From Epiperipatus broadwayi (taxonomy: Eukaryota > Onychophora > Udeonychophora > Euonychophora > Peripatidae), in NCBI GenBank assembly GCA_028023455.1, contig JAQFVV010006633.1, positions 62,001 to 126,000 of the forward strand: a DNA stretch of 64,000 nucleotides, read 5' to 3'. Shown here in pieces: positions 13,940 to 26,540 of this stretch (its first letter is position 1; each line of letters opens with the position of its first letter). The position numbers and the translations under genes were made by a program. The notes below the pieces were generated by a model that was given only the letters and a program-made list of their open reading frames with translations, had not been told where the DNA came from and ran no database searches.

Positions 13940-14667
13940 ATAAAATAACCATTATAAATTAATTATTGTAACAATAAAACAATAAAGTATTAACTGTGAT
14001 AAATATTATTAATAATGATTATAAAATGCAGAAACGCTTTCTCATACTATTTTTCAGTTGAAAATGATTATACCAATAATTGAAAGTATTGCTGTATTTT
14101 ATGGTGATTATTAATAATATTTATTATCAATATTAATGTTTTATTTTATATATATATAACTTAAAATAATATAATGATATGAAGAAATGTCAGTTTTTGT
14201 TTTAAAAAGAAAGACTATGTAAATATGTATATATTTTTTTCTATCCATGCCTAAAGTAGTGAGATAATACAATTTAATAATTTTTACATCTTTTTTACTA
14301 TTCAAAATAACTGCCCAGATTATTATTTGTAGCATTAGAAAATACTAAATGATATAAAAAATATTTCAAACAGATTTTTTTTTGTATATATTGCAATTTT
14401 TCCTTGCAGGATATAACTAAATATCTTAAACTTAAGTAAACAAAATAAAACACCTTAGATGTCAAGTGATGGTATATTATTGATCAATAAAACATTTATA
14501 AAATTAAGTTACAAAATGTTGTTACTGAGTCTTGATACCCCCCTCACACACACACACACACACGTTAATTTATGTAAAAATAATTAATTGCTTTCTAATC
14601 TGTTTTATAAAGTAAAATTCTTATTATAATGTATTTAAATAATGCTTACTTGTTTTATAATTTTTAG

Positions 14668-14905
14668 GTTGTTATATTCCATCCTGCCAGCATCTGTTGC
14701 TAACGAACTAAGGCATCATCGGCCTGTTCCTGCCAAAAAATATGAATGTGTTACTATATTATTTAGTGGAATAGTAGGTTTTAGCCAGTTTTGTGCTAAA
14801 AATTCAGATTCTAAAGGTGCTATGAAAATTGTACAATTATTAAACAACATATACACAACATTTGATGTTTTAACAGATCCTAAAAAAAATCCTGATATAT
14901 ACAAG
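14668..14905 (+). CDS. GUCY1B1: Exon of soluble guanylate cyclase beta-1 subunit (start of catalytic domain)
   Basis: This exon encodes 79 full codons plus one leading base (the third base of a split codon; phase-2 acceptor, phase-0 donor). The acceptor is TTTTTAG before 14668 and the donor is AAG then GTAAGT from 14906. The protein begins [20 protein letters not shown] and ends KKNPDIYK, matching the join between the signalling helix and the cyclase domain of the nitric-oxide-activated, haem-bound enzyme that makes cGMP from GTP in the cytosol as an alpha/beta dimer. ILFSGIVGF is diagnostic: beta subunits have Gly where alpha subunits carry the first metal-binding Asp, so the active-site metals are held by the partner. 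Counting back from the later exons, this is about human beta-1 residues 393-471. The track ATG at 14642 is intronic and is not a start. The assignment to beta-1 rather than alpha is strong. Confidence 0.95.
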
Positions 14906-15863
14906 GTAAGTAAAAAAAAAATAATTTTAAAATAAATGTTGATTAAAAATCATTATTATCTGTCTGCCTACAGAAAATCATATAATTATTTATCCTGTTT
15001 CATATATATGGTCTGATCAAAATACTTTCATATTTGTTCAACTCATAATAAAAACTTTAAACCAAAAATGTTTGTTACTGTACATTATGTCTATTAGCAT
15101 ATCTCAATGCATTATTTATAAAGTTGATGCTAATTGTAAGATTATTTGTTGTTAATTATTAATATTTGCATTCTATTTATTATGATTATAAATAATTAAC
15201 AAGTACTAAATCGTAGAGCCAAAAAAATTCTCAGCATAGTTGCTAGCTTGACCTTCATCTGTATGTGGTATAAATTATTCTTTTGAAAATGATTTAAAAG
15301 TGCATTCACTTAGCATATAACACTAAAATATGTAGTTGCAAATGTATTATGAGACATATATGCATGTATAAATAAGTAATATTGGATTTAAACTTTTGGA
15401 GTGGTTGAATTTTTCAAGTTATTATATTGGTTATTATGAAAAAGTAAAAATAATTGCTAGATATAATACTTAACTCAGAGTTTCTCACTAATAAAAAATA
15501 ATAATTAAAAACTAATTCGAAGATTTATTTGACACTTCTATCTGGGGTCAATTATTAACTCATAATTTCAATATATGGCTTTAAAGTTGTTTAAAAATAG
15601 GAATTATTGTTTTTAAATGTATTTGTGAGAAAATTAAATGATGCATTGCTTGCTATATTATATTGTTACTTTGCCAAAAATTTTCAGTTGGCATTACCAG
15701 ACTTTAATTTCTTTATTGTTGATATTCTGTAGTTATTACTCATGTTTTATTTTGGATGTTTAAAGAATATTTGAAACTTTGATTATTGTATTACATGTAA
15801 CTATTTTTTTATTTATTATTGTATTAATATTTATATCTATAGCATACGATTAATATATATATA

Positions 15864-16563
15864 TAATATACAAATCAATATATATATATATCAAAATACA
15901 GTACAATTTATATAAATTATATTCTTTTAGAAGTACTTTCGACTATACACTTTGTAGTCTTTATCAACTATATAACGTTGAATAATCAAAACGTGACAAC
16001 CCTTAACAATACCCATAGTTCAATTCAGATTTCCCACAATTCTGTTATCTTAACATTTGATGACTGGCGATTCATTAACATTTGACGATTTCTTGAAATC
16101 AACATAGCCTCTTTTATTTTACGTTTATTATGACAACGTTCAATTTGAATAATTTTCATATTTTTATAATCAAATTTAAATCCATATTGACAAGATTTAT
16201 TATGGTCAAATATAACAGATGATTTGACCATAATCTTGTCAATATGGATTTAAATTTGATTATAAAAATATGAAAATTATTCAAATTGAACGTTGTCATA
16301 ATAAACGTAAAATAAAAGAGGCTATGTTGATTTCAAGAAATCGTCAAATGTTAATGAATCGCCAGTCATCAAATGTTAAGATAACAGAATTGTGGGAAAT
16401 CTGAATTGAACTATGGGTATTGTTAAGGGTTGTCACATTTTGATTATTCAATGTTATATAGTTGATAAAGACTACAAAGTGTATAGTCGAAAGTACTTCT
16501 AAAAGAATATAATTTATATAAATTGTACTGTATTTTGATATATATATATTGATTTGTATATTA
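15864..16563. mobile_element. Head-to-head Penelope-like element fragment (700-bp inverted repeat)
   Basis: Two arms of about 345 bp are almost exact reverse complements around a centre near 16212. Each contains the end of an ORF and its 3' untranslated sequence. The left arm on the minus strand reads open from 16231 to 16025: FDHNKSCQYGFKFDYKNMKI and then NKRKIKEAMLI, ending TELWEI. The pattern His, then Phe-Asp-Tyr, then Lys-Arg with Glu-Ala resembles the C-terminus of the GIY-YIG endonuclease domain that ends Penelope-like retroelement proteins. The right arm lacks four bases (AAAT) present in the left, so its frame is broken. TA-rich runs flank both outer ends. The inverted structure is certain; the family call is moderate, since only the last 60 residues are present. 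Confidence 0.7.
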
Positions 16564-16719
16564 CATATATTGTGAAACGAATACAGATATCAAACTTTAT
16601 TTATTACATATATATATTCTTTGGGTGGGAGGTATTAACTTTGATGACTATTTCCTATATTTATAAATTATTGGGTTCTTTAAATTGATCTTTGTAAATA
16701 TATCTGTTGTATGATTTGT

Positions 16720-16793
16720 ACAAGTTAATATATATATATATATTGTAAGTAATTTTACAAGTTAATATATATATATATATTGTAAGTAATTTT
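16720..16793. repeat. 37-bp tandem duplication
   Basis: A unit starting ACAAGTTAATATATATATAT and ending GTAAGTAATTTT is repeated exactly twice (from 16720 and 16757), 160 bp beyond the Penelope-like foldback. Confidence 0.9.
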
Positions 16794-19329
16794 GGATTTC
16801 GATAGATATTATAAATAACTTCTCACACAAGATTTTTCTTATTTGGAATTATTTTGTTTTGCTTTATTTTATAACTATAATTAATAAATAAATGAGTCGT
16901 TATTATTATTTGAAAAATAAAAATTTATTTATATGTTAATAATTTTTTATTTTTCTTCCTGTAGTTTTTAAGCAAGTATCATCTACTTTATGAGGGTTAA
17001 TACTATTTTAAAAAATAATCAAAAGTTGTGCTTCGAATGTCATGTAATATTTATGCATTAAGAGTAACAGATTGGACATCAATCTATGAACCCTTAATTT
17101 TCGAGTCCATTGTACTACCACAGTGCTATACTGATATTGGTAATAATAACTATACAAATGAAAAACTTGTTGTAAAATTTAAAAAGAGTTCATTTTAAAA
17201 TGCATGAAAAGTTTTCTTTCCTTTTTCAAAATATAAATCAGGAGTTTTTTAATTATTTTTTAAAAAAATTCAATCTTTCACTTATTGATTCTGTTATCTG
17301 ATGTATTATGGAGTACTGTGTTTGGTGCTGCTGTGCTTTGTATTTAAATATCTTTTTCTGGCTATCTTTAGTGCTAAGTTGCTGGTTGTGTCTTTATTTG
17401 ATGTCCTCCATGGTTTGGCATATTAAATAGAGTATGTGACATGGGACTAGGAATTAATATGTATAGTGCTTGATCTTCTTATGAACTCCTGAAAAATCAA
17501 GTCATATACCTTTTTTATATTTATTTGATGATAAAAATTGTAAAGGAAGTAAATATTAATTTATTAGTTCCAAAAAAATGTAAAGATATCAATAGTTCAC
17601 AGAGAAGTCTGCAGAAGAAAACAACAAAGAAGCCAACAAAGCCTAGAACATCTCTGATTGGTGAATTCTCTAATCTTTGGGGGTTTAAAGACACTTGTAA
17701 ATTTATCTTTTATTGTTCTTAGCAATGAGAAAAAAATATACAATATTATAATTTATTTTAAATGTTTATAATTATTAAATACATATTTTTAAAAATAGAA
17801 GTTAAGAAATTTGAAGTAACAATGAAAGGAAATGATAATCATTGTGCTCTGTCAAATGCCACAATAGACATTTGTAGCTTTTTTTATGAATGTAAATGCA
17901 ATTTTAAATTTTAAAACTTAATTTTATAACTTTGTGATAACTTTGAAATTATTTCAACAAATATTTCACTAATTTACATTTTTCTATAGCAAATAATTCT
18001 TTTTTTTTTTCTATATTTGGAAAGTTCAATATGATTTTATAGAAATTTTTTGTTTGTTCACTTATATTTTTGATAAATTAAATACAATTCATTGATTAAT
18101 CATACTGAATAAAGATTTTAGTTCCAAAATAAAATGTTAAACTATTAACTCAAATTGCCACTAGATGATGCTTCCAGAAATGTTAAAATGCCGAAGTGTT
18201 AGCTGTATTGGAATCTTATTCTTTTGATCTATATAATGTTATTATGTTTCCTAAAAATAAACTTTTTTTGAAAAGTATATTTCCTCATTGAAAGTAAGGT
18301 TCTATCCAAATAAAATAAAAAAATAGGAAAAAAAGATATTTAATTTTCAAAATAATGATTTTACAATAATACATACTTTATTTTAAAAAATCAAAATTGA
18401 TCTTAAAAATAGAATGGCATGAGCTAAAAATTATTAAGTAGTTTACTACAGAACAAAAACTTTTCCAAAATCTTTCAACAAAATAAGCAATTAATAATAA
18501 AAGGCATCTTATCAAAATATGTAATGCTAACAATATAGACCTATTTCATGGAAAAACTAAGTCTGAACATGTTTTTTTTTTAATTTACAAGCAAGATTTT
18601 CCCCAAACATTATATATATATAAACCTGTAAATATGCCTACTTTTATTATATCATTACCAATCTATTTTAGTCTGGAAAAATAGATTGCCATTACTATAA
18701 CAAAAATTGGGCATTATTTACATATTAATTTAAATGAATTCTTTTGAAATATTGCTAATAAATTGTTTTAATAGTGTATTTGGATTCGTTTGTGCTAAGA
18801 AATATGTATGAGTGTAAATACAGTGTTAAGTTTTATTCATGTGAATGATTTCTTGTTATTACCATTATAATATTAATATTTAGCTAAATCTAGCTGTACA
18901 CAATTCTGGGTAATAAGCATCATTTTATAGCTGTTGATAGAAATGTTGGTAAAAGCAAATATATCAGCATTTTCTGTTTGACTGAGTAATAAAATGAATA
19001 CATAGTTTCACCAGAATACAGAGATTTAAAAATTGATTTTCAATGACTGACAAAATTTTAAAATAAAGAATATACAATCATTGTCCAGTTTAGATTTATT
19101 GTAAAGTTTTGAAAGCAATCTGTGAATCTGAAAAATTATCTTACTCATATTAAAATATGCTATGATGATATTTTTAACAGATACCTTTGATCAGCCATTC
19201 TGACAAATTTATTGTCTTTGATGATCAATTCAGTTGTTTGATGATTTGAATTTTTTTCTTTCTAACTTGTTTTCTTATAAAAATGCCATATTCATTTTTT
19301 TATGTATTTATGAAAAATTCTATTTTTCA

Positions 19330-19470
19330 TAATCATCATCATCAACCATTATCAATCCAGTGCAGGATGAAGGTCTCTCCAAGTTCAATCCATATCCTCT
19401 GATCTTTAGCTTCTCTTCTCCACATCACCCCTGCACACTTTCTTATTTCATCCATCCATCTCACATGTGG
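19330..19470 (-). mobile_element. 5'-truncated RTE-like LINE, 3' end only
   Basis: On the minus strand 19470-19342 reads through 43 codons, PHVRWMDEIRKCAGVMWRRE and then AKDQRIWIELGETFILHW, to a TGA stop. This matches the typical last residues of LINE ORF2 proteins of the RTE and related clades, where a conserved pattern of Arg-Trp, Asp/Glu-Asp/Ile, Trp, Ala-x-Asp-Arg, Trp and Gly-Glu precedes the stop. The stop is followed by a short ATG-type tail (GATGATGATGATTATG), as RTE elements end in short tandem tails rather than poly-A. It was too short for an ORF listing. The insert is dead on arrival; upstream sequence beyond 19475 is not recognisable. Confidence 0.72.
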
Positions 19471-20767
19471 TCTCTTTCATAAAACTAATAAACCATGCAA
19501 AAAATACAATAAATAAAAATTTAAAAAAAAGAATTGAAGCACTTATTAAATTAATTATTTGAAGTGCATTCTTAAAGTAGACACTTAAGTATATTCAATT
19601 TAAAATTAAAGCATTTTTAATATTCGAAAAATATTAATAATAATAAAATGACATAATTATGCATACTAATCCATTTTTAATTAAAATATTTTAAATAAAA
19701 ACTCTTCACTCATACAATACTGCCTTTGATCTAGCCTTTTTTATACATGATTAGAGGTGATTCTTTCCTAACAAAATATATTTGAATTATTATTTATTTA
19801 TTTTTAAGGATTTATTTTTATAATAACATGTATAAAGATCAGCAAATAAAATATAATACTTAACTGAAATTAATTAATTCACTCATATGTCATTTATACA
19901 TACATATAACAGTTGGAAGAAATAACATATATAAATAATTATTTGCCCAATTTGTTTTATAAACTAATATTTAAAATTTAATCAAAATTATAAAGCAAAT
20001 ATATTTTTATAATTAAAAATAGTTTTGCAACAAAATAATGTCTCAATGTAATATAAAAATATAATATTTAAAATTTTACATACCAAAATCCACCTATGAA
20101 TTTATTTTAATGATCCTAATTTTTAGTAAAATTATTTGTATTTTTTCATATTTTTTTAGTGTAAACATTTGAAAAAATTGTTGTAATTTAAAAAGTAAAA
20201 GTCACAATGTCATATTTTATATTTTATTAAAAACTACAGGAAATTATTTATGAAAATGTATAACATATATAGTCATAGTATGCATGGTTTGTCCTCTAGA
20301 CTTTCACAAAATGGCTAATTCTAAAATTGATTATATCACATTAAAGAAATGTTTTGGAAAAGTAAAGTATTATACTGCTAGAAAAAAATGTTTAATTGTT
20401 CCTCCATATTTTAACTTTTTTAATATTTTAATATATATATTGTGCCAAGGCCAAATTCACACATGTATATAAAATAATTTTGTCTAAAAAAAAATTATTT
20501 ATTATTAAAATTTTTCATAAAAGAGTTTGAAAAAAAAAAAGAAATTAAAAGATTAAAAGTGGGAAGGGGGTTTTCTTAAAGTCAAACTAAGAGTGTTAGA
20601 AAAGAAAGTAAAGTTTTTCTAAATTAGTATTCGTAAAAATAAGTAATTCAAAATTTAAAAAAATATAAATCTCTTTTCATTCAAGCTTATTATAATAAAT
20701 TATATATGTGCATGCGAGTGTAAATAAATGTATGTGTGTTAGAATAATATTAATATATATATATATA

Positions 20768-22072
20768 TGTAAATGAAAGTTAAAAAAGAATTTATATTTG
20801 GAAAACATAGCGATGGCTATTGAGTTAAATAAAGATGTATTTAACAACACAGCAGTGAGCTACTAATTAAAGATATGAAAACAACATGTTTTGAAATAGC
20901 TACTACTAATTAAACAATCAATCAAAAAACACGTTGTCATAGGATTAATTACTGCCGGAGGATATTAAAATGAAAACAATTCGCATACATAAATAACTAG
21001 ATTTTTATCAGATATGCAGTTTGAGTTTGCAGTTTCAGCCTAGTTTTCAGTGTCAGTCTTGTTTAAATTATATATCCAGAAACAGAAATGCATTGCTGAG
21101 CATCTTATGGAAATATACGCTCTTCATTCAGCCCTTAGTCCAACAAGATCAGCAAGACCTGCCCGTGAAATAATGTCTACTTAACAGCTCAGAAATCCTC
21201 TGTTAATATTCAACTGTCTTCAAGAATAAAGCCAATGGATTCGCATAAAATCTCTTCAAGAAACGTCCAAATCTAACCAGTTAGATATAATCCAGTAGAA
21301 GCAGCCAACAACAAGCAATATCCACGTTCCAAAAATCCTAGGTAAACATTTATTTATTATCATTTATACGTAGTAGCCACTGCTGTAATTCATCGATCCT
21401 ACCGAGTAAAGTAATTTGAACTCTTAAGCATGCATAAAATGAACTATTGATGTGCGTGTGTGTGAATGTGAGATAATTTAACGATGTCACATATTATTTA
21501 TGCTTTTCACCAGGTATATGTTATAATGTGTTACTTTAAAAAATGTGTGTGTGTTAAATTAGATTTATAAAGATGTTTAAATTTAGTCAATTAATGTTGA
21601 GTAATAAATTATCTTTAAACTTAATTAATGTTAATTAAAATAAAATGTCTTCAAACTTAAACTTTATTTGTCGGTCAATTCTTTTTACCAACCTTTTTAT
21701 TAATTCTTTCCACCACTAATTTTGTATAATTTTGTTATTGAATTAAAATTAGACTGAGCTAGTTTTAGGGAATGTTTTGAGTGCTGGATTATGAGCCTAC
21801 TGCCCGAATACGTTAGTCCTCAGACTATCTGGCGCCCTGGGGTTTACCCCGAAACAAATAAAGTATTTGGGTAATAGGGGTTTGAATCTAGCAGCCGAGA
21901 TGGGCCATTGTTGATAGTTAAAGCTATCAATAAGATCTTCCCTTTTGCTCGAACGTGCCGATTCGTTCACGTAACATTTATAAGATTATAAATGTATTAG
22001 GAAGGAGTTTGAAACTGGCCAAAACTTATATATATGTATAAGTAAGTGGTTTCTGTGGTTCGATCCAGTACA
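20768..22072 (+). mobile_element. Probable solo LTR in + orientation (family ending CAGTACA)
   Basis: The right end CGATCCAGTACA at 22072 is followed by ATATATAT. It is the reverse complement of the TGTACTGG left ends at 31001 and 52491, so this copy lies in the opposite orientation. The left end is uncertain: a TG follows an AT run at 20768, or TGAAAG at 20774. The interval is more GC-rich than its surroundings and contains several C/G-rich blocks (21740-22000) but no open frame. A matching pair of 4-bp flanks could not be confirmed on the left. Confidence 0.5.
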
Positions 22073-23416
22073 ATATATATGTGTGTGTTATAGAATGTGT
22101 TGTTAATATTTTGACTAAATCTCATTAATTAACTTCTGTAAAATAAAGATTATTCAAAGATGTTGCAGAGTCACTCAAAAATTAAAGTACTATTTTGCAA
22201 CAAAAATCAGTATATTAATTTGCAATGAGTGATAATAATATTAAAGTCTCTGTATAATAAAAAAAAAGTCAAATAACAAAGAAATGTAACATTCTTGATT
22301 TATGTTTTTTTTATTAGACATTATTATTTTAATGCATCCTTTTCACTGAAGTTCATTATATAAAAGAAAAGATTTTCACATATTAATAATACGAATATAT
22401 ATTCTAATTTTTATATATACACATTTGCTTGTTATTAATATTAGCATAATATTGATGAGACAGTTATATCAGTCATCATATGGCTAATGGAGATTGTTTT
22501 TTCAATATTCTTAACTCTCCAATGCTGTATCATCCATTGTTCTTTCTGTTGACACTTTTTGTAATTTTTCAACCATTATTTTATATAATAATTCAATAAA
22601 TTGGACTTTGTTGGTGAAAATATACATTTACAATAAAAAAAATATTTTTAAAAATCATATTTGAACTTTGCAAATATTGAAAAAATGAATTAGTTATGAG
22701 AATAAAGAACATAAAATGTCATTTAATGGTCTTTATGAAAACAGTCTTCAGAAAATCAAATGTTTTTTTTTTAAATTTATATTTAAAATGTGAATGCCTA
22801 AATGATAATTTTTGAAAAATCTATCAAATTCTGTTTTAAAACATTAAAATTGTTTTATTTTTTGTTAAATATCTCAAAAATATTTTAAATTAGTGTCAAA
22901 ACTGGCATTCAGTGAATCGTTTCACAAGATATTGTGACTGTAACACTGTGATTTTTTTTTGTTTTCATTATGCTAGAATTTATTAACTTTTTAAAAAAAA
23001 AATATAACATATACATCTTGAATAAATGTGTAATCATGTATCCTTTTGATTTTTAATAATTATTACTCAGTTATTATATTAAAATAATCATGAACCTTAA
23101 ACTATTATTATTTAATTTTTTGTCAGTTTTATGATGCAAAGTAGTTGCTGGTCATAGCAAAAGTTGTTGTAACATATACCTGTAATTCTACAATATCGCA
23201 GGAAATAGGTTTATAATTCATCACTTAACATATTTAATTTCTGTCACATAATAAATTATAAATTTAGGAGTATAATTTACTAAATCAACATGTCAACTTT
23301 CCATGCAAATGATCTAACATTAGCAAATGCAATTTTAAATTAATTATATGATTATGGTGATCATTAACAGTTACTATTTATAAATAGTATTAATCTTTAA
23401 AACGCATCTGCAGCGA

Positions 23417-23418
<2 letters not shown>

Positions 23419-23470
<52 letters not shown>
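23419..23470. repeat. (TA)n array
   Basis: This is an uninterrupted run of 26 TA units. Confidence 0.95.
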
Positions 23471-23472
<2 letters not shown>

Positions 23473-25429
23473 CCCGAAGGCTAGAAAACAAAAATGTTAT
23501 AAATTTAAAAGTTCTATTTTTAAGCATGATGATCTTTCAGTATCAAATAAATAAAGTTTTCATAGTGAATTATTAGATTATTTTAAACCTAAAGTCATGC
23601 TAATCAGATTTTATTCTTGAAAGGTTTCTTTATTAGAAAATAGAAAACGAGAACAATTTCTTTTGTAAAATGATTAGTTGAAAGCAAAAATTAGACTCAC
23701 TATTGAATACTAATTATAAAAGAAAACTTAAAGCTAACTAAAAGAAATCTAAAGAGAGGACAGCCTCATGGTGAATTTTTAATAGAAACATAACGAAAGT
23801 TTATATAAATACTTCTGTTAAATTACAAAAAAAAATTGTCTTTTATCTTAAATTTTATTGCATTCATAAATTATTCTATACTGTTTTGTCTTAAACAATT
23901 CTAAAATATTTTTTTATATTGGAAATAATTATAGATGGTTTTAATTTAATTTGCACTATATATTTAATAATTCTATTTTATTGCGTTTTCTAACTGGAGG
24001 ATTATTAAGTATTCACTTATTTTGAAATTAAAGTTGAAAATTTTGTTGATTTTGTAGATGTGCGCTTTGTTTTTGCATCGTGTAGCTAGCCTAAAAATGT
24101 CTGATATGGTCTAAAAGTGTCTAGATTAATTTTCAACTTGAACAAAATAAATAAAAAGCGCAATATGTCCAATTATTTTGGGACTTAAATATTTATTCAT
24201 CTCTCCCATCAAGTGTATTAAATAATTAAATAAAACAATTTAGTAGGTAATTGCGATCCAATTAAGACATAAATTCGTTTTGATGCGGCTAAATGCAAGG
24301 CATTTGATAAATAAAAGTAAAAATTGGTTAAAAGAAAATACACATATATTTGAAAAAGTTTTTAATATATGTGTGTACTTTGGTATCCTTATTGATTTTG
24401 AACTTTGATCAGAAATAAAACCATTCTAAATAGTATGGGAAAATATATGTTGGAATTATATAATAGAATGTGTTGTAGCATACGACTCTCAAAATCATAA
24501 CAACACATTGTTTTTCATTCCAGAATTTTACCTCTCAAGCATATTTTGTTATCACTATGCTTCAAGACATAGGGCTATGCTGGAAATAACAGATTAGGAA
24601 AGTGCAAAATTAAAATACTAGTAGGTTTCATTGACATCATAGAAAAAATATGAGGGTAAATAGAACTGGCATGAAATGTTTTTTAGAAATAATAATATAT
24701 GAACAGCTGAAGTTCTAAGTTGAGTCTCAAGCGATTTGAAATTGCTCACTTAAGAGAAGATTGAATAGGATGAGAAAATTTGCTAGTGATGTAAAGAAAA
24801 AAGCTATTGTTAGATAATAACAGTAAAATATAATAGTTTAAAATGAAGATAATTATAGTAGTAACGCTAATGAATAATTCCCAAACATCTATTATGTCTA
24901 CCAAAATGTATAATTCATTGTAAAGGTTGTGGTTGTATTTGTAAAGTGACATTTTAAATATATAAATCCTTTTATTAATATAATATCTGTTTAGAATTTA
25001 GTAGATCTAATTTGTAATATATATATATAATTTGGCATAAGATACTTTCTGAATACAAATCTTCAGTATTAAAATAACTATTATAACATTTACTTAATTG
25101 AATTTTTATTTTAGTCTTTTAAAAAAAAAATACATAACAGCATAAATATACAAATACTTTAAATCTGTTCACAATCGTAAACGTGTTAATAATTCAAGAA
25201 AATAATACTGTAAATCATCAATAAAGAGTAAAGCTATTTTTGCAACTAATCGTTTGATTATGTAATATTTTATTTTTAAATGCAACACTCTGTCTTTATA
25301 TAACAAGTTTGTTTTTTTTTTAAAAAAAATAAAAAAAAGACATTAGAATATATGTCATCAAATAATTAAAAAAACAAAGCATTAACAATTGATTGCGTTC
25401 GTCTCTTTAATTTATTTTTAAAATGATAT

Positions 25430-26540
25430 ATTAAAACAGGCAAAACTCTCCATACAGTAATGCCACTCAGTGCCAACCAGAGTAATCAATGGATGCCAGA
25501 AGGCTTGTGCATAAAATGCCTATCTAGTGCCTGCTTATCCAATATCTCCAGACTAGTTTCTGGCTTGTGGCCTTTGTCTGTGAGAAGCTTTGGATATGAG
25601 AGCACTGCACCTAGATCTTAGGATCTAATGCAACTCTCCAGCAGCCACCTTTTATCTCTACTTAATGACAAAACTATGATAATAAAATTGAAAACCCTAA
25701 TATTTTTAATCTAAGCTCAGTAGCTTATATAGTCATATGGGTATGAATCTAGTTCAGTACCATATATTTTGATGTCTTTGGCTTTTTAACAATTATAGCC
25801 ACCACTACTCTATTATGCAGGATTGGTGTTAAATCACTAAACATCACATGATTACTATTTCTTATGCTAGCACATTACTGTTATTAAAGCAGGCAAAACT
25901 CTCCATACAGTAGTGTCATCCAGTGCCAACCAGAGTAATCAATGGATGACAGAAGGTTTATGCATAAAATCTCTATCTGGCATCATTGATTACTCTGGTT
26001 GGCACTGAGTGACACTACTGTATGGAGAGTTTTGTCTGTTTTAATAACAGTAATGTGCTAGCATAAGAAATAGTGATCATGTGATGTTTAGTGGTTTAAC
26101 ACCAATCCTGCCTAATAAGATAGTGGTGGCTATGGTTGTTAAAGAGCCAAAGACACAAAATTTAAGGGTACTGGACTAGGTTCAGACCCATATGACTATA
26201 CAAGCTATTGAGCTTAGATTGAAAATATTATTGTGTTTTCAATTTTATTCTCATAGTTTTGTAGTTAAGTAGAGATAAAAGGTAACTGCTGGAGGGTTGC
26301 ATTAAATCCTAAGATCTATGTGCAGTGCTCTCAGATCCAAAGCTCCTCACTGATGAAGGCCAGAAACTAATCTGGGAATATTGGATGAGTAGGCACTAGA
26401 TAGGTATTTTATGCACAAGCCTTCTGGAATTCATTGATTACTCTGGTTGGCACTGAGTGGCACTACTGTATGGAGAGTTTTGCCAGTTTTAATAATAGTA
26501 ATGTGCTAGCATAAGAAATAGTGATCATGTGATGTTTAGA
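25430..26540. repeat. Palindromic array of the ~450-bp repeat, family B, locus 3
   Basis: A full direct unit starts near 25440 (GCAAAACTCTCCATACAGTA), a second starts at 25893 (period 453 bp) and is broken off after about 90 bp. From about 25980 the sequence turns into the reverse complement: GATTACTCTGGTTGGCACTG and CTGTATGGAGAGTTTTG. A full inverted unit follows and ends near 26500. The layout mirrors the 3.1-kb locus but with a shorter centre. Confidence 0.9.

Noticed and set aside
14642-14667. ATG at 14642 as a start of the first exon
   Set aside because: These bases belong to the intron and polypyrimidine tract; the protein similarity begins right after the AG at 14667.
17525-17722. 65-codon frame with a Lys/Thr/Pro-rich stretch (KKTTKKPTKPRTS)
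   Set aside because: It looks slightly more protein-like than its neighbours, but nothing identifies it and it is not needed by the cyclase reading frame.
20441-20470. TGTGCCAAGG after an AT run, as another member of the TGTRCYGG element family
   Set aside because: The match stops after a few bases and no further shared sequence follows.
21740-22000. tRNA-like block (GTTTGAATC, GGTTCGATCC) as a tRNA gene or SINE
   Set aside because: B-box-like words are present, but no A box or clover-leaf arrangement could be fitted; it lies inside a probable LTR.
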